64,000 nucleotides of DNA. Origin: Holophagales bacterium (GTDB lineage: Bacteria > Acidobacteriota > Thermoanaerobaculia > UBA5066). The position numbers and the translations under genes are program-made. Numbering within the stretch: the stretch's first letter is position 1; the number at the start of each line of letters is the position of its first letter. The notes below the pieces were generated by a model, which was given only the letters and a program-made list of their open reading frames with translations, was not told the origin of the DNA and ran no database searches. Below, piece by piece: positions 10,119 to 17,320 of the stretch. Where the stretch lies: positions 380,001 through 444,000 of the forward strand of contig JADJZB010000004.1 in the NCBI GenBank assembly GCA_016719485.1, read 5' to 3'.

Positions 10119-10124
10119 TAGAAT
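10119..10124 (+). promoter_or_regulatory. -10-like box (TAGAAT) for the DUF4388 gene
   Basis: The hexamer ends 9 bases before the ATG at 10134, consistent with a leaderless or near-leaderless transcript. Confidence 0.4.
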
Positions 10125-10133
10125 GCCATCCGG

Positions 10134-11588
10134 ATGGCCATCACCGGGAACCTCCGGACGATGCAGTTGTCGGAGCTGCTCCAATGGCTCTCCATGGGGC
10201 AGAAGACAGGTACGCTGGCCATTCGGGGCGGCTCGGGTGAGAAGCGGATCTACTTCCAGAACGGGCGGATCATCTCCTCCTCCTCGACGATCGAGCGCGA
10301 GTACCTGGGCCACTTCCTCGTCTCGTACGGCTACATCACGGAGGAGGAGCTGACCAAGGCGATGGAGGTGCAGGAGGAGTCGAAGATCCTCCTGGGGAAG
10401 ATCCTCGTCATGATCGGGGCGATCGCCGAGGAGGACCTCGTCGAGCTGATCCGCCTCAAGGCCTGCGAGACGATCTTCGACATCTTCCTCTGGCCGGAGG
10501 GCGCCTTCCACTTCATCGACGGCGAGATCCCCCAGCGGCCGATGATCCCGATCGCCATCGACGTCACGGGGATCGTCATGGAGGGCCTGCGCCGGTACGA
10601 CGAGTGGCAGCGGCTCAAAGAGCGGATCGTCTCGATGCGCGACATCCCGACCGTGGTCGCGCCGGTCGCCGCCGATTCCCTCGCCGAACCTCAGCGCATC
10701 ATCCTTCGCAGCATCGACGGCGTCCGAAACCTCGCGGAGATCGCCGAGGCGACCCACAACCCGGACTTCCCCGTCGCCAAGCTCGTCTTCGACCTGCTCG
10801 AGAGCGGCCACGTCTCTCTGGCGTCCGCTTCGAGCATCGTCCCGCCGCGCAGCTCCGAGCTGACGCCGGAAGACCCCTACGAGACGGTGTTCGAGGAAGC
10901 GGCCACGCCTCACTTCGAAGGGATCCCGGACACCGCGGACGAGCTGAACATTCCGCCGCCGCCCGCGGACGCCCGACCGGCGCCGCAGAAAGACTTCACG
11001 CGGTTCCTTCGCCGAGGCCCCGACAGCAGCGGCCACATGGCCCGCCCGCCGGGCCCGGTGACGACGTCGATGTCGGCGCCCGTCGCTGCCCCGCCGCCCG
11101 TACCTCCGCCCTCGACGAGCTTCCGGCCGTCCCCACCCGTTTCCAGCCCCGTCCCGCCGCCGTCGTCCGGCTCGTTCAGGACCACGGACCGTTCGGCGGC
11201 CTCATTCCTCGAGGTCGGGGCCCCGCCGGCGTCCGTCCCCTGGCCTCCGGCCTCCGCCGTGTTCCGTTCGCCGCAGTCCGCCCCGGCGCCCCCCGTCTCG
11301 GTCTCCGTCCGGGTCCCGCAGTCCCCTCCGCCCTCCCAGGGCAACCTGCCTGCCCCTTCCTCCACCTCCTTCTCGAGCGCGATCGCCGCTGCGGCCATCC
11401 CGTCGCTGACGCGGCCGATGGAAGAGCTCATGTCCTGGTCGTTCACGCCGAACGAGGCGTTCATCCTGTCCCGGATCAACGGCCTGTGGGACGTCCGCTC
11501 GATCGCGAAGATCAGCCCGTTCCCCGAGGGGGAGGTCCGCAGGGTCTTCGAGAAGCTCCACGACGGCGGGCTCATCCGCTGGCGCTGA
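10134..11588 (+). CDS. DUF4388 (PatA-type) protein with proline-rich linker
   Basis: Residues 1-110 match the DUF4388 / PATAN-type module seen in response regulators and gliding or c-di-GMP proteins: ITGNLRTMQLSELLQWLSMG, TGTLAIRGG, KRIYFQNGRIISS. A helical middle part (EELTKAMEVQEESKILLGKIL, then KACETIFDIFLWPEGAFHF) and further winged-helix-like segments to about residue 250 follow. Residues 270-420 are a disordered Pro/Ser/Ala linker. A final 60-residue domain (AFILSRINGLWDVRSIAKIS through VFEKLHDGGLIRW) looks like a small winged helix. The next gene is a diguanylate cyclase, so a signalling role is likely. The exact function is unknown. Confidence 0.8.
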   Translation: MAITGNLRTMQLSELLQWLSMGQKTGTLAIRGGSGEKRIYFQNGRIISSSSTIEREYLGHFLVSYGYITEEELTKAMEVQEESKILLGKILVMIGAIAEEDLVELIRLKACETIFDIFLWPEGAFHFIDGEIPQRPMIPIAIDVTGIVMEGLRRYDEWQRLKERIVSMRDIPTVVAPVAADSLAEPQRIILRSIDGVRNLAEIAEATHNPDFPVAKLVFDLLESGHVSLASASSIVPPRSSELTPEDPYETVFEEAATPHFEGIPDTADELNIPPPPADARPAPQKDFTRFLRRGPDSSGHMARPPGPVTTSMSAPVAAPPPVPPPSTSFRPSPPVSSPVPPPSSGSFRTTDRSAASFLEVGAPPASVPWPPASAVFRSPQSAPAPPVSVSVRVPQSPPPSQGNLPAPSSTSFSSAIAAAAIPSLTRPMEELMSWSFTPNEAFILSRINGLWDVRSIAKISPFPEGEVRRVFEKLHDGGLIRWR

Positions 11589-11608
11589 CCAGAGGACCTC
11601 GGCATCCG

Positions 11609-12829
11609 GTGGACCTCCTCTCGCTCACGAACCTGCTCGCTCCCTCCCTGATCGCGGCCGGGGGCTTCGTGGCGTTCCAGATGTGTCGCCGGAATGCCGA
11701 ACAGGAGCGCCGGAGGCGTGAAACCAGCGCTGCCGCTGAGCGCACGGCACTCCTCCTCGAGGACGAGGCCCTGCGCACGAGGCTTCACGCGGCGAACGAG
11801 GCGCTCCGCCTTCGCGCGGAGGCTCTTCACCGGATTCTCCGCGCGTCCACCGAGCTCAAGGCGCACCTCCCTCTCGAGACCGTCCTCGCCAACATCGTCC
11901 GGGCCGCCTCGGCGAGTCTCGGCTACCGGTTCGTCCTTCTTTCCCTTCACGACCGCGCCGACGGCGTGCTCGCACCGCGGGCGCACGTCGGGCTCTCCGA
12001 CCGGTGGCCGGAGCTCGAGCCTCTCCGCATCCCATCCGAGCGGATCGCCGGCACGCGCTCGGCCGCCGGCTCCCCGTCGCCGTTCTCCGCGCTGCTTCCA
12101 CGGTCCCCGCTCGACGAGGTCGTCTCCGTCGCCCTCGTCGCCGGCGAGCAGCTCGTCGGCCTTCTCGAGCTCGCGGGCCCCGACCGGGCCGACGCCGTGG
12201 GCGAGGAGGACCGGATCGTCCTGGAGCTCTTCGGAAGCCAGGTGGTCAACGCGATCCGGCTCGCCCGCGCCCACGAGACGACGCGCCTCGGCTCGCTCCG
12301 AGACCCTCTCACAGGCATCGCGAACCACGGACACTTCCAGGAGACTCTGTACCGCGAGGTGACGCGCCACGCCCGGAGCGGAGAACGGCTCGTTCTGCTG
12401 ATGGCGGACCTCGACGACTTCAAGACGGTCAACGACCGGCACGGACACCCCGCCGGCGACGCCGTCCTGAAGGCCGTCGTCGCCCGCATCCTGGAGTCGG
12501 TCCGGGAGATGGACACCGTGGCCCGGTACGGCGGGGAGGAGTTTTCGATCATCCTCCCCCAGACGGACGCCGACAGCGGACGACGCGTTGCGGAGAGGCT
12601 CCGGGCCGCCGTCGCCTCCTCGCCCGTACAGGCCGGCGCCCCGGAGCCGCTGCGACTCACCATCTCGATCGGGCTCGCCGTCTACCCCGACGACACGGTC
12701 TCGAAGGGGGGGCTCGTCGAGTGCGCCGACAGGGCGCTCTACGCCGCGAAGAGAACGGGAAAGAACCGGGTCGTGAGATTCACGAAAGTCCCCGCGTCCG
12801 CGGAGTCGCTCCTCACGGGACGGACCTGA
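11609..12829 (+). CDS. GAF-GGDEF diguanylate cyclase
   Basis: Makes c-di-GMP from two GTP. The GTG at 11609, 21 bases after the DUF4388 gene, gives 406 residues. A short hydrophobic N-terminal segment (LLAPSLIAAGGFVAFQM) may anchor it to the membrane. A helical stretch leads into a GAF-like sensor (residues 80-225). The GGDEF domain (about 235-400) carries DPLTGIANHGHF, DLDDFKTVND and the active-site motif RYGGEEF. An intact RxxD inhibitory site (REMD) sits five residues before GGEEF, so product feedback inhibition is expected. It overlaps the convergent glycosylase gene by 17 bases. Confidence 0.92.
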   Translation: MDLLSLTNLLAPSLIAAGGFVAFQMCRRNAEQERRRRETSAAAERTALLLEDEALRTRLHAANEALRLRAEALHRILRASTELKAHLPLETVLANIVRAASASLGYRFVLLSLHDRADGVLAPRAHVGLSDRWPELEPLRIPSERIAGTRSAAGSPSPFSALLPRSPLDEVVSVALVAGEQLVGLLELAGPDRADAVGEEDRIVLELFGSQVVNAIRLARAHETTRLGSLRDPLTGIANHGHFQETLYREVTRHARSGERLVLLMADLDDFKTVNDRHGHPAGDAVLKAVVARILESVREMDTVARYGGEEFSIILPQTDADSGRRVAERLRAAVASSPVQAGAPEPLRLTISIGLAVYPDDTVSKGGLVECADRALYAAKRTGKNRVVRFTKVPASAESLLTGRT

Positions 12830-13436
12830 GCCGGGACCGGCGCGTCACCGCGGGGCAATCGGCGACGGCGAATCGGAGGGGCCAGGCGGCGGCTTCGCCC
12901 GCGTAGTCGACGCCGACGCGCGGGCCCGAGAGGACCCCGCGCGGACCTCCAGCGAGAGGCAGGAGAAGGTCCAGGCCGGGGCCCCGAAGCGGGATTCCCG
13001 ACATCTCGCGGCCGACCGAGAGAGTCCGGCAGAGCCGTCCCGGTCCGGAGGCCGAAAGCAGGTCGTGGCGGGACACGTCCCGTCCCTTCCACCACTCCAC
13101 GGGCACGGCCGCCCGCAGCAGGACTGCCTGAGGCAACCCCTCCGCCCCCGTGACGACGTTGAGGCAGTCGTGGACTCCGTAGACCCGATACACGTACGCG
13201 TGGCCCGGCGGACCCCACATCGGCTCGACGCGCGGCGTCCGCCGGCCGTTCCAGGTGTGGGCTGCCCGGTCGGTGATTCCGAGGTAGGCCTCGGTCTCGA
13301 CGATCACCACCGTTCGCGCCGGAAGGCCCGGAAGGCGCCGGACGAGACGGCAGCCCAGGAGAGCGCGCGCCACCTCCTCCGTCGGTTTCTCCCAGAAGGC
13401 CCTCGGCGGCCGTGTGGCTTGTCCGGCTGGCGTCAC
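12813..13436 (-). CDS. 3-methyladenine DNA glycosylase (MPG/AAG family)
   Basis: Excises alkylated purines in base-excision repair. The mammalian-type AAG fold is recognisable: FWEKPTEEVARALLGCRLVR, VIVETEAYLGITDRAAHT (catalytic Glu), GPPGHAYVYRVYG, CLNVVTGAEG, VLLRAAVP, and GPGRLCRTLSV. I chose the GTG at 13436 (207 residues, normal for the family). A GAGAAT hexamer lies 8 bases before it, and the next upstream ATG (13460) would share its bases with the start of the divergent epimerase gene. The upstream 80 residues of the open frame are a shadow of that gene. Confidence 0.88.
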   Translation of the reverse strand: MTPAGQATRPPRAFWEKPTEEVARALLGCRLVRRLPGLPARTVVIVETEAYLGITDRAAHTWNGRRTPRVEPMWGPPGHAYVYRVYGVHDCLNVVTGAEGLPQAVLLRAAVPVEWWKGRDVSRHDLLSASGPGRLCRTLSVGREMSGIPLRGPGLDLLLPLAGGPRGVLSGPRVGVDYAGEAAAWPLRFAVADCPAVTRRSRLRSVP

Positions 13437-13458
13437 ACCGCTATTCTCGCGGACGATC

Positions 13459-14430
13459 ATGACAGTCCACGTTCCGCAGCCCTCCGCCGGCTGCTCGGTC
13501 CTCGTCACCGGGGGCGCCGGGTTCATCGGTTCCCACGTGGCCGACGCCCTGCTGGCGCAGGGCCATCGCGTCGTCGTTCTCGACGATCTCTCGACGGGCG
13601 ATCTGAAGCGCGTTCCGCCGGGCGCCCGATTCGTGAAGGCGGACATCCGGGAGCCGGGCCTCGACGCGCTTCTGCTCGAGGAGAGGATCGACACCGTCTT
13701 CCATCTCGCCGCCCAGGTCGACGTGAGGAAGTCGGTCGAGGACCCCGTCCACGACGCCGGGGTGAACGTCCTCGGGACGATCCGCGTCGCGCAGGCGGCC
13801 GGCCTCGCGGGCGTGGCCCAGGTCGTCTTCTCCTCGAGCGGAGGGGCGATCTACGGCGAACCCGAGGGACTGATGGCCGGCGAAGACCATCCCCTGAACC
13901 CCTGCTCGGCCTACGGCGTCGCCAAGCTCGCCGGCGAGAAGTACCTCGCCGCGCTCGCCCCGGCCGCGGGCTACCTTCTCACGGTCCTGCGCTACGCCAA
14001 CGTCTACGGGCCCCGGCAGGACGGGCGCGGCGAGGCGGGTGTCATCGGGATCTGGATGAACCGCCTCCTCTCGGGGCAGGACGCGGTCGTGAACGGGGAC
14101 GGCCGGCAGACACGCGACTTCGTTCACGTCGCCGACGTCGTGGCGGCGAACCAGGCGGCCTTCCTGCACCGTGTCGGCGGGACCTTCAACGTCGGGACGG
14201 GTGTCGAGACGAGCGTTTCGGAACTCTACGGCCTCGTTGCCGGCGCCTGTGGCGTTCCCACGCCCCCGCGCTTCGGCCCGGCGAAACCCGGCGAGCAGCG
14301 CAGGAGCGTCCTCGACCCGTCGCGCGCGCGGGCGGCGCTCGGCCTGAGCGAGTTCGTGGCGCTCGCCGAAGGGATGCAGGCCACCTCGGAGTGGTTCCGT
14401 CTCCACCGGGCCCAGCAGGGCCTCGGCTGA
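13459..14430 (+). CDS. NAD-dependent sugar-nucleotide epimerase/dehydratase (GalE-like)
   Basis: An extended short-chain dehydrogenase of 323 residues. The Rossmann motif is VLVTGGAGFIGSHVADALL near residue 15. The catalytic Ser and Tyr/Lys are in VFSSSGGAIYGEP and YGVAKLAGEKY. RYANVYGPRQ and the TRDFVHVADVV segment are typical of UDP-glucose 4-epimerase and related UDP-sugar epimerases. The substrate is probably a UDP-hexose, but close relatives act on other sugars. The start lies in a tight divergent arrangement with the glycosylase gene. No sugar operon surrounds it. Confidence 0.88.
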   Translation: MTVHVPQPSAGCSVLVTGGAGFIGSHVADALLAQGHRVVVLDDLSTGDLKRVPPGARFVKADIREPGLDALLLEERIDTVFHLAAQVDVRKSVEDPVHDAGVNVLGTIRVAQAAGLAGVAQVVFSSSGGAIYGEPEGLMAGEDHPLNPCSAYGVAKLAGEKYLAALAPAAGYLLTVLRYANVYGPRQDGRGEAGVIGIWMNRLLSGQDAVVNGDGRQTRDFVHVADVVAANQAAFLHRVGGTFNVGTGVETSVSELYGLVAGACGVPTPPRFGPAKPGEQRRSVLDPSRARAALGLSEFVALAEGMQATSEWFRLHRAQQGLG

Positions 14431-14436
14431 CGGCCG

Positions 14437-15696
14437 TCAGGAAGACACGGGAGGCGACAGGGTCGGCGCGGGGAGACGGGGCAGTGACGCGTCCCTGGGA
14501 CGCCCCGTCCGCCGGATCACGATGACCGTCCGGTCGTCTTCCGCCGGACGGCCCGCGCTGAAGTCGCTCACCGCCGACATGACCTTCTCCGCGGTCTCCT
14601 TCGCGGACCTCTTCCGGTAGTCGAGGAGGATGCGCCGGACGCGGTCCAGGCCGAACTCGCGGCCCCTCAGGTCGTGGGCCTCGACGATGCCGTCGGTGTA
14701 CAGGAAGAAGAGATCGCCCGGCTCCATCTTCACCGCCCGGCGCGTGTACGGGGCGTTCGGGGACGGGCCGAGCACCATCCCGGTGGACTCCATCTCCGTG
14801 AAGCTCCGGCTCCGGGCGTGCAGGTGGAGCGGCCCGGGATGACCGGCGTTGGCGTAGATGATCTCGCCGTTCGCCTCGAACTCGCCGTAGAACAGGGACA
14901 CGAACTTCGTGGAGAGGCGGCTCTTGTTCAGTATCCGGTTCAGCCTCTCGATGACCCGGGCGATCTTCAGGTCGCCGCCGATGCCCATCCTCAGGCCCAC
15001 GTAGACGTCGCGCACGAGGAGTGCGGCGAGGAGCCCGTGCCCGGAGGCGTCCGCGATCGCCGCTCCGAAGCCGTCGGGGCCGAGCTTCAGGAAGTCGTAA
15101 AAGTCCCCCCCGACGGCGTCGGCTGGCGTCGTCACCGCGTAGACCTCGTAGTCTCCGACTTCGGGGAACGTGCGCGGGAGGATCGACTGCTGGATGCGGC
15201 GGGCTTCCTCGAGAAGGCTCTCGAGCTTCTCGCTCCTCACCTTCGAATCGAGCACCGTCCGGATGATCCCGAGCGATACGAGCAGGTCGTCGGCCGCGAC
15301 GCGCGGGTGGACGTCGAAAGAGAGGATGTAGGCGCTGTCGCCGAACGAGACCGCGGCGAATCGCGAGACGCCGAGACGCGCCTCGAGCTCGCGGTCGACC
15401 GAGGGGTCCTTCAGGTCGGCGAGGACGACCCCCTCGTCGAGGGCCCTGCGGATCGGACCGTACGACCTCGGAACCGAGAGACCCTCGGGGACCTTCCGGG
15501 AGCGGCCGAAGCCGCGCTTGAGGACGTAGTCGTCGTCTTCCAGCTGGTAGAGGCGGCCTCCGATGATCCCGAGCTCGGAGCGGAAGTTTCCGACGACGGC
15601 TTCGCCGACGGCGGTGACGGTGGAGAGGACGTCGTCGCCCCCCTCGATGGCGGAGAGGGTCTTTTCGACGTTCTTGAGGAGCGCTCTGTAGTCCAT
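14437..15696 (-). CDS. SpoIIE-type PP2C serine phosphatase with GAF-like sensor (RsbU-like)
   Basis: Residues 1-165 form a GAF-like sensor (TVTAVGEAVVGNFRSELGIIGG through IIRTVLDS). A coiled linker SEKLESLLEEARRIQQSILP leads to a PP2C/SpoIIE domain at about 195-400. Metal-binding aspartates are in ADAVGGDFYDF, IADASGHGLLAALL and LYTDGIVEA, with AEDDRTVIVIRR at the end. Such proteins dephosphorylate anti-sigma-factor antagonists or similar targets in partner-switching stress pathways. No antagonist or anti-sigma gene is adjacent, so the target is unknown. The gene converges on the epimerase gene with a 6-base gap. Confidence 0.88.
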   Translation of the reverse strand: MDYRALLKNVEKTLSAIEGGDDVLSTVTAVGEAVVGNFRSELGIIGGRLYQLEDDDYVLKRGFGRSRKVPEGLSVPRSYGPIRRALDEGVVLADLKDPSVDRELEARLGVSRFAAVSFGDSAYILSFDVHPRVAADDLLVSLGIIRTVLDSKVRSEKLESLLEEARRIQQSILPRTFPEVGDYEVYAVTTPADAVGGDFYDFLKLGPDGFGAAIADASGHGLLAALLVRDVYVGLRMGIGGDLKIARVIERLNRILNKSRLSTKFVSLFYGEFEANGEIIYANAGHPGPLHLHARSRSFTEMESTGMVLGPSPNAPYTRRAVKMEPGDLFFLYTDGIVEAHDLRGREFGLDRVRRILLDYRKRSAKETAEKVMSAVSDFSAGRPAEDDRTVIVIRRTGRPRDASLPRLPAPTLSPPVSS

Positions 15697-15709
15697 AGGC
15701 GAGCCGTCG

Positions 15710-15715
15710 ACTATA
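15710..15715 (-). promoter_or_regulatory. -10-like box (TATAGT) for the PP2C gene
   Basis: The minus-strand hexamer lies 13 bases before the ATG at 15696. Transcription would start about 7 bases before the ATG, a very short leader. Confidence 0.4.
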
Positions 15716-15748
15716 CGCCCCGCCCGGATCCCGGTCCTCCCGGGAGGC

Positions 15749-17281
15749 TCAGCCCCAGCGGGCCAGCTCGGCGAGGATCCGGTCCTGCCAGGCGTGGCCC
15801 CGTCCCTCGGAGCAGCCGCCGTTGGCCAGGATGACGAAGGCGTAGCGCTGGCCGCTCCGGGCTTCGACGTAGCCGGTGAGGGTTACGACACCCGCGATGT
15901 TCCCGGTCTTGGCGAAGACCTTCCCGCGGGTGTCCGCCCCGAGCATCCGGTAGCGGAGGGAACCGGCCATGTCGCCCGTCACGGCGAGCGTCGGCTCGAA
16001 CGCCTGGAAATGCCGCCACCGGGTTGCGAGGGCCTGGAGGAAGTCGAGGTAGGCCGCCGCCGTCGAGCGGTTCTCGCGCGAACGACCCGAGCCGTCGGCG
16101 ATCCGGTAGCGGGACGGGTCGAGTCCGAGTGACCGGAGGAACTCGGCGACTTCGCTCCGGCCAGCTTCCCAGGTTCCGGACCCGCGCCTCTCGGCCCCCA
16201 GCGTCTTCAGGACCTGCTCGGCGTAGAAGGACTGGGACCTCTTGTTGCAGACGGCGAGCACGGGGAGGATCGGGGTCTCGTGGACGTGAAGGACCGTCTG
16301 CGGTGTGCCCTGCCTGGGCGCCTGCGTCCGGACCTCGGGGGGGCCACCCACCTCGATCCCCGTTTCCCGGAGGACTTTCGTGAAGGCCGCCGCGAGGTAG
16401 AGAGGCGGGTCCACGACGGTGACGTCGCCCGACCACGTCGTCCGCGAGCCGACGACTCCCGATGCGACGACCCGCGGGCTGCCCGCGCGCCGGGAGACGC
16501 CGACGTTCGCCCCTCGCCCGCGATGCGTCGAGACCCGGCCGACGACCGACATGAGGAACGGCTGCGCCGGGTAGAAGCCCAGGCTGGCCCTCCCGCCGGG
16601 GCGGAACGCACCCGTCACCCGGACGAGGACGACGTTGTCGTTGTAGGACAGGGCCGAGACCGGGGCCTGCCACCAGTGCTGCTCCTGCGCGGCCGGCCAG
16701 TCCGGGTGCGTCCTCTCGTCGTCGAAGAAAGAGGTGTCGAGGAGGAGGCCATCCCGGATCGACCGCACCCCGCGTGCCGCCAGGGCCTCGGACCAGGGAC
16801 GAAAGACGGCCCACGGATCGTTGTCGTAGAGGCGCCCGGAAATGGCCGGATCGCCCCCGCCGCGAATCACGAGACGCCCCGGCAGGGTCCCGTCCGGCAG
16901 GAGCTCTCCCTCCCGCAGCAGAGTCGTACGGAACCGGTAGCCGGGTCCGAGCCGGTCGAGGGCGGCCGCGGTCGTGAAGAGCTTCGTCGTCGAGGCGAGG
17001 ATCAGCTCGGCATCGGCGTTGTAGGAGAAGACGACCGGCTGTCCGACGGGCGCGATCGCCACGGCGACCTGGGAGCGGTCGCGGACCGGTCCCCGGCGGG
17101 CAACCGCGGCGAGCCGTTCGGAGAGGGTCATCTCCCGCGCGGGCCGGAAGACCGTCAGCTTTCGGGGCGCCGTCGCCTTCCTGCTGGAGGCGGACTCGGC
17201 GGGACCGCCCGAGAACGCCAGCACGGCCACCACCCAGACCGCGCCCCACGAGCGACTGCGTTTACGCTCTCTCGTCGTCAC
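15749..17281 (-). CDS. dacB: D-alanyl-D-alanine carboxypeptidase/endopeptidase (PBP4, DacB)
   Basis: A 510-residue low-molecular-weight class C penicillin-binding protein that trims peptidoglycan in the periplasm. The GTG at 17281 begins a signal peptide (SWGAVWVVAVLAFSGGPAESA). Active-site motifs are in order: LASTTKLFTTAAAL (SxxK), VSALSYNDNVV (SxN), and VFAKTGNIAGVVTLTG (KTG). The long insertion between the first two motifs is normal for PBP4. The open frame continues upstream to 19291 across the divergent helicase gene, but that extension is a shadow. A TACAAT hexamer 8 bases before the GTG suggests a leaderless message. Confidence 0.93.
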   Translation of the reverse strand: MTTRERKRSRSWGAVWVVAVLAFSGGPAESASSRKATAPRKLTVFRPAREMTLSERLAAVARRGPVRDRSQVAVAIAPVGQPVVFSYNADAELILASTTKLFTTAAALDRLGPGYRFRTTLLREGELLPDGTLPGRLVIRGGGDPAISGRLYDNDPWAVFRPWSEALAARGVRSIRDGLLLDTSFFDDERTHPDWPAAQEQHWWQAPVSALSYNDNVVLVRVTGAFRPGGRASLGFYPAQPFLMSVVGRVSTHRGRGANVGVSRRAGSPRVVASGVVGSRTTWSGDVTVVDPPLYLAAAFTKVLRETGIEVGGPPEVRTQAPRQGTPQTVLHVHETPILPVLAVCNKRSQSFYAEQVLKTLGAERRGSGTWEAGRSEVAEFLRSLGLDPSRYRIADGSGRSRENRSTAAAYLDFLQALATRWRHFQAFEPTLAVTGDMAGSLRYRMLGADTRGKVFAKTGNIAGVVTLTGYVEARSGQRYAFVILANGGCSEGRGHAWQDRILAELARWG

Positions 17282-17289
17282 CGGGTCTG

Positions 17290-17295
17290 ATTGTA
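17290..17295 (-). promoter_or_regulatory. -10-like box (TACAAT) for dacB
   Basis: The minus-strand hexamer ends 8 bases before the dacB GTG. It is one half of a divergent pair with the box at 17310 for the helicase gene. Confidence 0.4.
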
Positions 17296-17309
17296 GGCGA
17301 CGCCGTCCG

Positions 17310-17315
17310 TAGAAT
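17310..17315 (+). promoter_or_regulatory. -10-like box (TAGAAT) for the helicase gene
   Basis: The hexamer ends 5 bases before the GTG at 17321, so transcription would start at the start codon itself. No ribosome binding site is visible. Confidence 0.4.
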
Positions 17316-17320
17316 GCAGC

